From contig JAALGZ010000038.1 of assembly GCA_015227615.1 (NCBI GenBank), forward strand, positions 286,728 through 350,727: 64,000 nt of DNA. Direction: 5' to 3'. Source of the stretch: Labyrinthula sp. Ha. Its lineage: Eukaryota > Sar > Bigyra > Labyrinthulida > Labyrinthulaceae. Shown here piece after piece: positions 24,808 to 35,756 of the stretch. Both the position numbers and the translations under genes were made by a program. A model generated the notes under the pieces. It was not told where the DNA came from, searched no databases, and saw only the letters and a list, made by a program, of their open reading frames with translations. Each line of letters begins with the position of its first letter. Position 1 is the stretch's first letter.

Positions 24808-27796
24808 CTACAAAATTGAACTTTTATTTAGGTAACCTCGAGCACTAAATTGAGTGAAAGCAACTTCAATTATTGGATCCTTTTCCTTAATTGCTAGAAC
24901 CTTTGCTGCTCCAAATATGGTTAGCACATTCTCACCTACAAAAATCTTTTTCTTGTCAGATTTTGAAAAGTTTGAGAGGACTGGAAGTTTACTGAAAAAC
25001 ATTTTCAACCGGCTTGTTACCCTATGCTTTATTACCTTTTCCTTTGTTTCCTCTTCAAAGTATCTTACAACTTGAGAAGTTCTGATGAATGCAATTCCGA
25101 AATCAAGATCCAGTTCTGAAAAGCCATCTCCCCGTATATCTTTAACCTCAGCTATACCATATGGGGTCAAAACCCTTTGACCAACAGGTACACGAGCTTC
25201 AACTTTCACCTCAGATTTTATTGGTGTTTCCGGTTCACTTCCGAAAACTTGATCAGTGAAATGACGAAAGAGTCTCTTCATTCTCGCTGATGTTCCAGTT
25301 GCTTTAATTTCGGAAACTCGAGACTTATGAAAATATAGTTTTAAACCAGGCTCTTTTACGAGCTCGTAGATTTTATCCTCAGGTCTGTATTGAACTACCG
25401 TTGCTGTTCCTACAAACGTCTCTACAAGATCTCCAGGAAGATAAATACCCTCTGCAATTACCAATTCTTCTCTAGGTTTCCCGGGGAAGAACCTTGGTCC
25501 ATGAGGGAGTTTCTTTCTAAGATCATCCATAGTTTTTGCTACGTTGAATTCATCAGAATATATTCTAATACTTGTTGAAGGTCTCGAGTGTCTCGGAGAT
25601 TGAAGAAAACTTTGGAATGTACTATTAGAATCAGATCTTTCTCTTCTAGTAAATGCCGGGTCGACTAAAATTTCATAAATGCCTCTGATTTGGTTAAAAT
25701 TCAGTACTACTCCAGGACCTATCCAGGTAAATACGTCATCCCCTATTTGAAAACTTTGGTTGGCTGGTATTAAATTTACTTTATTATCGAGGAATAAATG
25801 TTCGTTTGCCCTGGAAATATCACGATTAAGTTGACGGCGGTTTAATTCTCTTTGGACAGGTTTACTGAATGAGATGTTAAGAAAGTTTTCACTTGCCTCA
25901 ACACAAATTCTTCTTAAAGCCTCTACAGTAATTGTTCTACGAACCGAATAAGCGTGAACTGCAGCATCGACGTAGGTGTCAAAAAAATATATACCTAACT
26001 CAGTCCATTCCTGCAGTTTTCCAGGTGAATATCCGTAAGTGAGATGAATTGGTTGAATCTTATGTATGTACACACACTCTGGTGGGTTTTCTTGCCTGAA
26101 CATGAGCTCGGCCGCGCGTACATCCGCTTGCCCATTATCACCAATGAATATGCAAGTAAACTCCGGATAGAGAGCAGAATATTCATTGTAGTTTTGAAGT
26201 TTCTTATTTGCCATTGGTTCCAAGTCTCCATGCAGCATGAAGGCCTGACCGCTACTAAGACTACCTGCAAGTAAAGCCGGCATTGTGTGCAAACCTTTCT
26301 TCGACATTAGTTTCTCAAACTAAAGTTTAAAAACAAAAACTGATATACCTTTAAGAATACGGAGCGCTCGGTGAGATCTTTGTACACATGAGGACGGGCA
26401 GAGAGAAAAACTAAGTTTCCTGTATATCCTTCAGCCCCAGCTGTTTCAAGTTCCTCAATTGAGACACCAGCACCTAGATCTAATTCCCTGTAGAAGCTAA
26501 TAACCCCTGGGTACGTTTCGTGGTGTGGATATCGTCCATCCTAAAGTCATACGCTGAATAAAAAATACTGATCCTGCGGGATATCTGCCCCCTGAAGAAA
26601 ATAATGTATCATCAACATCGCTTATAATTTTTCTGTAGGCTTTTCGAAACCGTCTAGCTAGTGGCTTTAGAGCCGAAGCGCCATACGTATGTAGAACTCG
26701 TTGCCGAAGGGCTTGCATCTTTATATGAGATAAGACTTTCTCTCTTGACTTCTCTGTAATTATATCTCTGTAAACGAGTTGATGCATACTCAAGACGGAC
26801 CCTTTATTGTCCATTCGGCACTTTAACTTACAGAGATCAAACGCTTTTGTTGAGGCAATGATATTGATAATCCACTTTTCGGCTTCTTCTGTTGTATCAG
26901 AGTCTCCAGTCAGATTAAGGATTTGAATTGTATCCAGTAGAAGAACTTTTGAAGTTACAGTTAAATCCCACACACGAACCCTAAACTTAATTAAAAAAGA
27001 AAATTTACTTGCACAATACATTGAGTAGAGTTGATCTGGAACGATTTATTTTAAAGCCAAGAAATGGAAGTTCGTTGTGATTCTTAAGTTTATAGATAAG
27101 AAGCTTGATGTTGATATTTCTTATCATTCGATTTAAGTCGGCTCGTGAAAGAGAAAGAAATATATCAACAACTCTCCGCTCGTTTGATACGGTTTTTGTT
27201 AAATCCCAAAGAGAATAAAGATCATAAGGAAGGGATAAGAAAGAATCCAAGTTATCCATCTCTTTTCTTACTATTTGCAGCTTTTGTTCATATACAGTTT
27301 GGAGCTCAATATTATTTACATAATTTTGGAGATTTTCAACGCTAACATTTATATTCTTTATGTTAGAAACTTTCTTCTCATGAAGATAGTCATCAAATTT
27401 GTGTACAAGAAAAGCAAGGAGTAAGAGTAAAAGCGTTGTACGAAGATTTGGATACGTTTGAACAGGAGAACCTGGTACATATAATAAATTTATTCCAAAA
27501 GAAATGAATATTAATAACAAAAACCCGTTTTCACGTTTTTGATTTTTATGAATAAAAGAAGCCGGAAATGCTACGTAAGCAACGAGCAGAGCAGACAAAG
27601 TAAGAGAGATAATGGCGAAAACATGGGATACGTACACAAAATAAATGGACCATAATAAAGATAATACTGTAAATAGTTTAGTTCCTTGGTTGACAATTAC
27701 AGCAAACTGGCGAGCTTTCTCAACGGAGCCTAAAGCCTTCGTCTTCCTCATTCGTGTGATATCCGAAGTCTTAGCGGCGGCATAGTAATGCACCAT
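24808..27796 (-). CDS. App1-like (DUF2183) phosphatidate phosphatase with N-terminal membrane segments, four exons
   Basis: Exons 27009-27796, 26569-26980, 26349-26540 and 24808-26319 join over introns of 28, 28 and 29 nt into 967 residues. Residues 1-150 hold about four hydrophobic segments, then a coiled-coil-like part. The catalytic core has ISDVDDTLFSSGG (DxDxT near 384-388), YPGVISFYREL, LSARPHVYKDL and FIGDNGQADVRAAE: the HAD-like motif order of App1 phosphatases, which dephosphorylate phosphatidic acid to diacylglycerol. The last 330 residues contain at least three similar blocks (GDDVFTWIGPGVV, GDLVETFVGTATV, GQRVLTPYGIAEV) resembling small SH3/KOW-like barrels. Each intron was placed where the core frame broke. 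The membrane part could be a separate gene, but the first intron joins it in phase. Confidence 0.75.
26320..26348 (-). other. 29-nt intron 3 of the App1-like gene
   Basis: Begins GTATATCAGT and ends AAACTTTAG. Splicing joins ...TERSVFLK to FEKLMSKKGLHT, a segment conserved in the family. Confidence 0.8.
26541..26568 (-). other. 28-nt intron 2 of the App1-like gene
   Basis: Begins GTATTTTTTA and ends GACTTTAG. Splicing joins ...SSGGRYPAGS to DGRYPHHETYPGV. It lies eight residues after the catalytic DVDDT, where an unspliced frame would lose the rest of the catalytic domain. Confidence 0.85.
26981..27008 (-). other. 28-nt intron 1 of the App1-like gene
   Basis: Begins GTAAATTTTC and ends AAGTTTAG. 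It joins ...STLLNVLC(K) to VRVWDLTVTSKVLLLD in phase, linking the membrane-anchored part to the pre-catalytic domain. Confidence 0.75.
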
Positions 27797-27813
27797 TGTG
27801 ATTGCTGATACAA
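27797..27813. promoter_or_regulatory. 17-bp head-to-head spacer between App1-like and Tpt1 start codons
   Basis: The minus-strand ATG ends at 27796 and the plus-strand ATG begins at 27814. Promoter and 5' leader for each gene must lie inside the other gene, unless a downstream Met is used. Confidence 0.5.
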
Positions 27814-28482
27814 ATGAAAAAGATTGAAAGACTTTCGCGACAGTTGTCCAAGATCCTACGACATTCAGCTATTTCTGAAGGATTAACTATAGGGAATGAT
27901 GGATTTGTTTCTATTCCAGATTTGCTTTCACTTTCAAAGTTAAAAAATCATACTTTCAACGATCTCATTCAGGTAACACTTGAAAATAATAAGAATCGAT
28001 ATGCAGTGCAAAAGGGCGAGGTAATATTATCAAGAGAAGAGCTAGAAACACTTCTCAAGCAAAACAACCCAAGTGCAGAAGAATTTTATATTAGGGCTAA
28101 TCAAGGCCATTGCATAAAGTCCATAAACCCGGAACTCCTTTTGACACCTATCATTTCTGCCAACCAAATCACTGCATGTATTCATGGAACATATGAAGAC
28201 AAGTGGAACTTAATAAAAAAAACTGGTCTATCGAGAATGAATAGAAATAACATTCACTTTTCCGAGCACCTGCCTGGAAACTCTGTAAGGCAAACAACTG
28301 GAATCAGAAAATCCGCTACCGTGTATATCTATATAAATCTTCAGAAAGCCTTTGAAGATGGTATTCTCTTCTATAAATCTGCAAATGGAGTTATTCTATC
28401 CTCTGGAATTGACGGATATCTGCCCACAAAATATTTTCTTCAAGTTATCCAAAAATCAACTGGTAATAAACTTGAGTTTTAG
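27814..28482 (+). CDS. TPT1: tRNA 2'-phosphotransferase (Tpt1/KptA)
   Basis: Single exon, 222 residues; the first true ATG is at 27814. The N-terminal winged-helix signature is LSRQLSKILRHSAISEGLTI...DGFVSIPDLL. Catalytic-domain blocks are IRANQGHCIKSI, CIHGTYEDKW, GLSRMNRNNIHFSEHLPG, a Gly-Ile-Arg-Lys strand and DGILFYKSANGVILSSG, holding the conserved Arg, His and Arg residues that bind NAD+ and the 2'-phosphate. The enzyme removes the splice-junction 2'-phosphate left by fungal/plant-type tRNA ligation, passing it to NAD+. Its presence suggests 5'-phosphate tRNA splicing here. It is head-to-head with the App1-like gene and tail-to-tail with Trm61 (5 bp between stops). Confidence 0.92.
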   Translation: MKKIERLSRQLSKILRHSAISEGLTIGNDGFVSIPDLLSLSKLKNHTFNDLIQVTLENNKNRYAVQKGEVILSREELETLLKQNNPSAEEFYIRANQGHCIKSINPELLLTPIISANQITACIHGTYEDKWNLIKKTGLSRMNRNNIHFSEHLPGNSVRQTTGIRKSATVYIYINLQKAFEDGILFYKSANGVILSSGIDGYLPTKYFLQVIQKSTGNKLEF

Positions 28483-28487
28483 ACCGA

Positions 28488-29381
28488 CTATAGAGTAGCA
28501 AAAGTCAAGTATCCAGTGTGTCCAGCGATATCTATGAAAGGTCTTGTACCCACGGATTCCGTAACAACTTTTCCTTTTTGCTTTTTTTCCTCCTCATTAA
28601 GAAAACATTTCGGAGTCGGATAAAATATCTTTTGCTGCGTATATTCTCTTTGAATACACTCATAAGTTTCTATATCATAAAAACCTTCCTCTTCTAATTT
28701 CTTACACGTTTCTTGTACTTGTTCAATACATGGACTAAAGGAGCAAACTCTCCCATTACCTTTCAAGCATTCCTTAACCTTTATAATCGCTTCCCAGGGA
28801 TTGGGTAAATCTAAAAACACAGCATCATAAAACATAACTTTCTCCCCTTTGAACCCTTTTTCTATCACATCCCTACATTCAACATTCACCACTGACTTGT
28901 ATCCGTTAGCAACTATATCATCAACGGCTAGTTTTGCTCTTTGGGGATTAAACTCAAAAGTATTTAAAATTCCAGCTGGTTGAATAATTCGGGCGATTGA
29001 GTGAGTTAGCGAAGTTGATCCAGTACCGCTTTCAGCAACAAGAGATCCAGGTTTGAGACCCAGAAGTGAAATGATTAGACTGCAATCTGCAGAATATAAT
29101 ATTTGAGTTCTATGAGGCAGAGATACTGTCCAGAGTTCAGGTGTGAAAGGAAGGATGAAGACGAAGGTGTCTTGCAGCTTTCTTTTCTTGTTTTTGTTTT
29201 GTTTAGCTTTGTTTATGATTGGATAGACTCTTGTTCCATAAGGCTTTCCAATAATATCTGAATGAAGAAAAGTCCCAAACTTGATAGTGAACTTTTCGTT
29301 CTGCTTAGCTATGAAATAATATGGCTTGTTCTTGTTCCCCAACCATGCAAAACAAGCATCTTTTTCTTGAACTATCTTCAT
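28488..29381 (-). CDS. TRM61: tRNA (adenine-58-N1) methyltransferase catalytic subunit Trm61
   Basis: Single exon, 297 residues. An N-terminal beta-barrel with lysine-rich insert (60-70) precedes the methyltransferase domain. Motif I, LVAESGTGSTSLTHSIA at 114-130, binds S-adenosylmethionine; FEFNPQRA follows at 142-149, and the catalytic motif YDAVFLDLPNPWEAI at 185-199 contains the Asp-Leu-Pro-Asn-Pro-Trp typical of Trm61 (bacterial TrmI is similar). In eukaryotes it pairs with Trm6 to make m1A58 in tRNAs, including initiator tRNA. The protein ends in HTGYLTFATL, a family-like C-terminus. It is tail-to-tail with Tpt1, so two tRNA-maturation genes lie back to back. Confidence 0.9.
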   Translation of the reverse strand: MKIVQEKDACFAWLGNKNKPYYFIAKQNEKFTIKFGTFLHSDIIGKPYGTRVYPIINKAKQNKNKKRKLQDTFVFILPFTPELWTVSLPHRTQILYSADCSLIISLLGLKPGSLVAESGTGSTSLTHSIARIIQPAGILNTFEFNPQRAKLAVDDIVANGYKSVVNVECRDVIEKGFKGEKVMFYDAVFLDLPNPWEAIIKVKECLKGNGRVCSFSPCIEQVQETCKKLEEEGFYDIETYECIQREYTQQKIFYPTPKCFLNEEEKKQKGKVVTESVGTRPFIDIAGHTGYLTFATL

Positions 29382-29448
29382 TTGACTGCATTGCGAGTTG
29401 CAAGTATTTTGGGTAAAGTCTTAAAAATGAAATAACCAGCATTGAAAC

Positions 29449-29674
29449 ATGTTAATCGAATTTGGACTACTGTTACTTATGCAAGTTAGCTCGGAAAGAT
29501 ATTACACCTTCTCAGAGAAAACATAAACGAGTTTGTCTTAGCGAATTACTAAAAAAATTATTTTCCCAAGAACTTGGTTTGATGAGGATTTACTGCTTTG
29601 ATGTTCCTTCTAGAGAGAGAAACATTTTGAATACAGCTGTGAGAGTAGAGTACAAAGATAACATATATTTTTAG
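29449..29674 (+). CDS. Small unknown ORF with a candidate 31-nt intron
   Basis: ATG at 29449 lies 67 bp from the divergent Trm61 start, matching the head-to-head layout of the cluster. A candidate intron (29485-29515, GTTAGC...CTCAG, 31 nt) joins MLIEFGLLLLMQ to RKHKRVCLSELLKKLFSQ, continuing to TAG at 29674 for 64 residues. The donor is GTT rather than the usual GTA/GTG. The basic RKHKR followed by an amphipathic helix could suit a small organellar or ribosomal protein, but I do not recognise it. Without splicing, a Cys-x2-Cys-bearing frame (from 29462) reads the same 3' half but lacks an ATG. Confidence 0.3.
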
Positions 29675-32624
29675 AAGCACAGAGGAATGAATATATTAGT
29701 TCTTACCAAAAGTAAATATTCCCAGAATTGGTGCGAGCTAGTGTTTAAGATCTGCAATCTCTGTAGAGACTTGCTCGGTTTACTGTCTCTCACGAAGCTC
29801 AAGTTAAGATTTTCAACAGGTCTCTCTTTCCAGTATTCCTTTGATAAACATAATGTATGAATTAAGTATTCTCTTATATTTTTTCCATTTTAAACATATA
29901 GTTTCACCACAGGTAAGCCTGTGATCTTTCTCTATCACGTGCTTTAACTACACATACCTTGCTTTTGTATATCTCGTTAAACTTCAAATTAGCTATGGAG
30001 TCATTCTACATCAAAAAAACTTTCAAAATTTAAATTAAAAATTGGGTAAGTTAATTTAAATATTGATTGATTGCGTATGCGTTGCATTTATAGGCTTTGC
30101 GCTGTTCTGTTACTCATATGATATAGATTATCCCTGCTTGAATTTATGGCACTACTCAAAGGGAATCCAGGTTTTTGACTGGAAGACATATATTTCTATT
30201 CTTGAAAAAGTAGTAGAATTCTTACTCAAACTTAAAAAACGTTCCAAAAAAAGAAAAAAGGTTAGATTACCAAGACAGAAGGGGGAAACGAAATCAGATA
30301 TAGTGCAATGAGAAAATTCTAGACTCCATAAGAATATGGTAGCTTAAAATAACAACACATACTGGAATCATTTGAAGTCCACCAACTATTTAATATTGCT
30401 AAGATTATAGGCGATTATGCACTTACTCATCACAGTATTCAATTTAATAGGCGCTCTTCAGCTTTATTCGGTACTAGAAGGGATATCACAAGGTTCGCAA
30501 TGAGTTTTTCTTGCTAGGCAACATTAATCCTTAATTATTCGAGTCAAACTCGTACCATTTATCTTCTAGATTTAGATAGTAACGATTCTATGGACAAGTA
30601 TTATTATTGCATAGTGTATATGAGCTCGATATTTTCTAGATTTTTCTACCAGGTATATAAAGAGAAAATAGGAAAAGGCTGTTGACTTGGAATTCTAAGA
30701 GTTATAACGGATTCTTAAAGGAAATGGCGGTATGTTGGAGCACCATTTTAGTAGCCATTTACATTTGGATTTAAAGTTGGTATCCTATGTTTTTTCTCTA
30801 TAAAACCTAGCATTTTTAAAAAATATGCGACAAATTCTACCCGGGGTTGCATTATCGAGTATCTAGTCTAGTGGGTTAACATATATATATGTCGCACCAT
30901 GGTGGCCGCTCTATTAAGATGTCTGAGGTATTAGATATAAAGAAGCTCCAAAATTTTGTCAGGACTTAGACTAGATATCAGAGTGTAACTAAATAACTTA
31001 TCACCTTGGGGTTTTAGGTAATGCCGTTTTTACACAAGAGGATATAATTTTGTTCCTATCCCTTGACCTGTGTATCTATTCAGTTATGTGTTGATTCCGC
31101 CTCGGTTAGCGTTGTTGACTTCTTTCCATGTGCCAAGAAATACGATTATATTCAGAACTTTGATTTTTCTGAAGTGATCTACCGAGTTATTATGGGTAAA
31201 CTTTGGTCTTACTATTGCAGCAGATATCTTAAGACATATATGTGAAGAAGCTTACGGTTTCTACAGTTGAGATGAAGTATACGCTTGTATTGCCTTCTGG
31301 AGTTTAAGTGGTTTGTAAAAAACGAAAATACTTGTTCTTGTTTCATAATATTTGTATTTTTTGGTCTATTACTTAGTTAGTTTTAAACCGTGAATTTTCC
31401 TTTCGCCATTGAGAGCCCTTCTCAACTGCACTTTAATATTACATTTTAATTTCATAGATTCAAAAATTTAATGCATTTTTTTGTATCGAGAGACACCCTC
31501 AAGTCATCATAATTTATACTTTGGATAATTTAATAGCAAAATGCAGAAGGGTTATTTCTCTTTTATGTCTGTCTTTTGAGAGTGAAAGTTATTGTGTCCT
31601 GTGAAGTAATGTCCCAATGGCTGCATTTTTCAGTAGAAGCTTGTAATTTTGAAAATCAAAGGAAATTTAACAGAGCCTAGTTCCTTTCAGTTTTTAGGAA
31701 AACTAAACAATTATTGGAAAGACTACTACCTTCATATTTTTACACGAATAACTTAGCTACAAATTGTCTGACCCGAGCCAAGGCAAACTCTACAAATATT
31801 TTCATATAAGTTCCTAGTCGCAGAAACAAATCTCGGGCATCTATGCTACTTCCGAAATATTTGTAGTCTGAAATGAATGGTTACCAAATTAAATATGGAA
31901 TAAAAATCCATACTGTAATACATAATCTATTTGCATAAAGTTAATTTCTGATGAATATTAACGATTTCATGGGTTCCATCCTCAATTTTGAATTGCGCTA
32001 GCAAAATATCAGTACATGTTAATCACTGAGATAAGAGAGCAAGGACATTGGTTGCATTTGGTTCTATGGATTTCTACGTTAAAATGACAGATGCAGTAAT
32101 ACATATTAATTGAAGAAAGAAATTCACTTAATTTTTTTCACGGTTTGAGTACGAGTTGAAGGAAATTGAAAATACTCAACTTGTTGCAATTAAACTCAAA
32201 TGACCAGTTAAGTTATATTCTTACAAAACATTAAGACAAAATTTTATATAAATAATAAAGTTGATATTAGGATTCAACAATAAGAGCCAACCAGTAATAC
32301 AATGAATATAGAGATAGACACACACAGAGTTCCATTTATAAAGCTGTACCTTTCCCGTTGTATTTAAGCCCTTCAAATGAGTCGAAAGAGGTATGACCCT
32401 AGGAGTAAAATTAAAATATTTTTCTGAAAAATAAAATCAATACGTTTTCTAAAAAGAAGTTCTGCACTAGAGTAGAATGTAGTTAGAAAAAAGGAATATG
32501 TTATATCTTTCCTGAATTCTAAAAGAGCATAGATAAAAATTTACATTAGGTGACGGCGCTTTAACAATTCGGTATATCAATTCGATGTAAGGTTGACTAT
32601 TGCTATTGCAGTGGTTTATAGGGA
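29675..32624. other. Gene-poor stretch
   Basis: No supported gene. A frame near 30063-30311 (plus) ends in a basic tract but has no ATG. A 26-codon ATG frame at 30890-30970 (starting MSHHGGRSIKMSEVL) looks slightly coding but has no identifiable continuation. No RNA genes were recognised. Confidence 0.45.
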
Positions 32625-33072
32625 TAGGAATTTATATATGGATAAGTTATCAAAAGTAATCACCCATATCTTCACAATGAAAATTAATAATACTGAAAAT
32701 ACCATTTTGATTGATTGTTGATAATTAATAGAATAAAAATGGAAAGCTGGGCCACATAGCCAATAATCTGTGTTTTATATTCAAACTGTAGGGAAATCTA
32801 TAAAAGTTATAATATTGCTAGTAAATAGTCTGTGAATATAGTACAGCTGGGTCATATGGACCTTTGTTTTGACGCGTTTCATAAGGCACAAGAATTAAAG
32901 CTTAGTTCTTGTAGACATTTGAGACATGGTCATTTGGTACAATGTTGAACTCATGACCGATTGCTTATCATTTATCAATCAAAATAGCTTGGAACTATCA
33001 GAGTCAACCAACAACAAAAATATTGGCAAAATTTCTATTGATAAATTATCAATGAATCAAATCCGATTCCTA
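32625..33072. mobile_element. Decayed hAT-type MITE, relative of the copy at 58735-59321
   Basis: About 448 bp bounded by TAGGAATTTATATATGG at the left and the inverted equivalent ending ATTCCTA at the right. Both are degenerate versions of the TAGGGGTGTTATTTGAT termini at 58735 and 59321. Internal blocks also match in order: TTGATAATTTATCAATA-type repeats, a CTGATA-TTCC block and GGGCCACATAGCC versus GGGCCACATGGCC. No coding capacity and no clear target duplication remain, so it is an old non-autonomous copy. Confidence 0.65.
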
Positions 33073-34130
33073 CCTCTGAGCTATGCGTTCATAACCTAAA
33101 AACAATGAAAATGTTTCTGTTAAACATCCCATATATGCGATGGATATCAAACACCGTTTGCACACTATCAAAACTAGGTATACATCTTTTTTTACTAAAG
33201 TTTGATTCTGCATTATTAAGGCTCTGGAACTAATGCTTGTGCGCTAAGCAGTTGTGGCGTAGGCAATGAACAAAATACCTTTGCCCGTGAACTAAAGAGG
33301 AAATTAACCCCTTAGCGATAGGAGATTACACAATTGAAGAAACATATGAAAACTTAACAATTGTTTAAATAATGACCCATTTATACCAGCTATAGAAGTG
33401 GAGTTACATTATATAGCATTCCCTTTGAAGTCTTTTGTAACCCCAACCTTGTTCGCATAGGACTTAATTGTAATACGGCACTTTACTTTGAATAGACAGG
33501 AATTATTGTGGGTGGTTGGTTAAGCATGATTTTTTTTATTTAAAATTAATTTTTGAAACACGATAAATTTTCTCTTTTCATGAATATGTTTTACCTTGGA
33601 CAGGATGATATAATTACCTCCGTTATTTTAATCCTTCCGCAAACCGGAATGATTATGCTTGCACACCTATTCTTTGAACCAAACACCTTAGTTTAAGAAG
33701 TGACTCAATTTACAATAATTATCTTCACAATCTCGGATAGCTTAAATATTCCGTCTTTTGGTCTAGAAAGTTAAACTAAAGCCATATCTTCTAACTATGA
33801 AAATAGCTAAGAGATATCAATTCCAACTCAGAAGAAGCTAAGCTAAGGTATTTCTTGTCGTGGTGCAACTTTCTTCTTTGCAATATTAAAAAACACTGAT
33901 AAAACATGTTTTTTTTTCATGTTGCAGTTTTTGCTACCAATTTTTAGGAGTACTACTGATCATATTGAGTCATTTTGGAAGTAGCGTTAAGGTTTTGTAC
34001 TAACAATATCAACGAGAGTTAAGAGTTGTATTGAGTGGCACATACCTCATAGCTGGATAATGATGAGTAATTCATGCTCCGCAGTAGAAAACAAGAGCAT
34101 CATATTTCATAAGCAAAGGTTGCAGAGTGT
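33073..34130. other. Gene-poor stretch
   Basis: About 1.06 kb with no frame or motif I can support. It ends at the ATG of the possible LRR gene. Confidence 0.45.
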
Positions 34131-34386
34131 ATGGGGTCAATCTTTGACTATTTCGAATACCTGCTTCACCTCTATGGAGAAAAGAACTCAGAGTATCTTA
34201 CATCAGAGGAACACAAGACTTTGAAGCAAGAATCGCTGCAGCATGTATCTTACTTTATTGAAAAAAGTGTAAGATATGTTATGAGTTTTTTCATTTTTTT
34301 CTTATATTATAGAGTTGAGAATAGTTGCAAAGGTTTTCACTTACTCTAGCTTTCATGGAAAGATATATTGTGTGCTAATGTATTAA
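34131..34386 (+). CDS. Possible 5' exons of an LRR-like gene
   Basis: ATG 34131 opens MGSIFDYFEYLLHLYGEKN..., reading 51 codons to a candidate 28-nt intron at 34285-34312 (GTTTTTTCAT...TATTATAG). Splicing continues ...EKSVRYVMKLRIVAKVFTYSSFHG until a TAA at 34384. The piece is charged and helical at the start, like real protein. How it connects to the long exon at 34686 is unclear; at least one further intron would be needed. No family recognised for this part. Confidence 0.3.
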
Positions 34387-34685
34387 AAGTTTTTCTTGAG
34401 AAATCCTATATATATTTGTTTCAAAAATAATTCATACAGAATTATACTGGGTTTAGATATTTATACTATCTTGAACAATTTGCATATCTGAATAGTTGTT
34501 TATCTATCTTGCCAATACTTTTTCTTTCAATATATGTGCAATTTAATTATTTATGTGGGTTTGCATTATTAAAAAGCAAAGTGTACACATAATCTAAGAG
34601 GAATTTTTGTCGAAAATAAAGAATATTATTACCAAAGTCTTTCTCAGCTACATACGAAACCCCTTATTTCCATCCTCAGGTATAT

Positions 34686-35756
34686 ATGTATATTAAATAT
34701 GAGGTGAAGCAATGTACCCTTCTAATTTCTTTCCATAAGAAGCTGAGACTAAATAGGGTCTTCAAGACAAAACCTTTTCTTTTTAGTAGAAGCAATGAGA
34801 AATCAATTGAAGAGATAATATTTAATTTTGGCAAAGGAGTGGACCAACAGAAAGTTATAGCCTCATTAATAAAAACTGTTCGCAAACTAAAGCATGTAGG
34901 TCACATAATATTTCTTGGATACTGTTATTCCCCTGCGTTTCACAGTCTCTTAGCTATACTAAAACTCTTTTCTAATCTGATGAATATAACGGTGGAGGTT
35001 TCCATTTTTTCAAATATTCCAGAAAATATTAGAGATGATTTTATATTAGACTTTGTGATGGCTATCGGTAACGCAAAAGTTATTCTTAAGCCTTGTACTG
35101 AGGAAAATATTCATGATCTGTACAATGGTTTAAAATTCTGTGGAAGAAGAGGAAGTTATAAAATATTTTACAATTTGCAAAAAATATCCACTCCTTTTAT
35201 ATATTTACCCATAATTATAAAATTTCCAGAGTGTTCAACGCAAGAAAACTATTGGAAACTTCAACATTTGGAGATAACAAATGGGTGGAATAATCGGATG
35301 CTGACAAAAACCTTTATGCTTCTTGGTAAAAGCAATATTTCAAAAAATATAGAAACTTTAGTATTATATGATGGTTGCTCTTCTTTTCAATGTGATACTA
35401 CATCTTTGAGTTGCTTACTCCAAGCTTTACCTTACATGACAAGTTTGTCTTGTCTCCGACTGGTGATTAAGACACATGATAGAGAACGCCCAATTCAGCT
35501 TCCTTTTGCGTTTTTCTTTTTATATCATGCTGGAAAGAATCTAAACATAGAATTAATTCATGCACAACTAATGGTAGAGTTCTCTTCAATCGAGATGAAC
35601 TCACCATCTCAGTTTCTCTACACTAATGAAACGGATTTGCTGTTTGCTGTGCTAAGACGTCACATAACTCTATGTGTTGTTGACACATTTTGGAGAAAAA
35701 CAACTGAATCTCGTGACAGCCATGGAGCTTTGTTCACTTTCACACGACTTGTATAA
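34686..35756 (+). CDS. Leucine-rich-repeat-like protein, main exon
   Basis: A 356-codon open frame from ATG 34686, far longer than chance. The same frame is open upstream to a TAA near 34618, so the true exon may begin earlier. The second half has irregular LRR spacing: WKLQHLEITNGW, NIETLVLYDGCSS, LLQALPYMTSLSCLRLVIKT and KNLNIELIHAQL. The first half is lysine-rich with repeated hydrophobic helices. No catalytic motifs are seen. A possible 31-nt intron begins at the last codons (GTATAA...GCTAG) and would end the protein a few codons later. It resembles in style the LRR part of the Roco gene at 45.3 kb and may be a relative without the GTPase. Function unknown. Confidence 0.5.
   Translation: MYIKYEVKQCTLLISFHKKLRLNRVFKTKPFLFSRSNEKSIEEIIFNFGKGVDQQKVIASLIKTVRKLKHVGHIIFLGYCYSPAFHSLLAILKLFSNLMNITVEVSIFSNIPENIRDDFILDFVMAIGNAKVILKPCTEENIHDLYNGLKFCGRRGSYKIFYNLQKISTPFIYLPIIIKFPECSTQENYWKLQHLEITNGWNNRMLTKTFMLLGKSNISKNIETLVLYDGCSSFQCDTTSLSCLLQALPYMTSLSCLRLVIKTHDRERPIQLPFAFFFLYHAGKNLNIELIHAQLMVEFSSIEMNSPSQFLYTNETDLLFAVLRRHITLCVVDTFWRKTTESRDSHGALFTFTRLV

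Noticed and set aside
27009-27796. A separate Lunapark-like or other membrane-protein gene instead of the N-terminus of the App1-like gene
   Set aside because: A 28-nt intron of the usual type joins the two in phase, no independent start lies before the catalytic part, and Lunapark zinc-finger cysteines are absent. Kept as a lower-probability alternative.
30890-30970. 26-codon ATG frame (MSHHGGRSIKMSEVL...)
   Set aside because: Looks faintly coding, but no continuation through a 28-31-nt intron could be found and no family fits.
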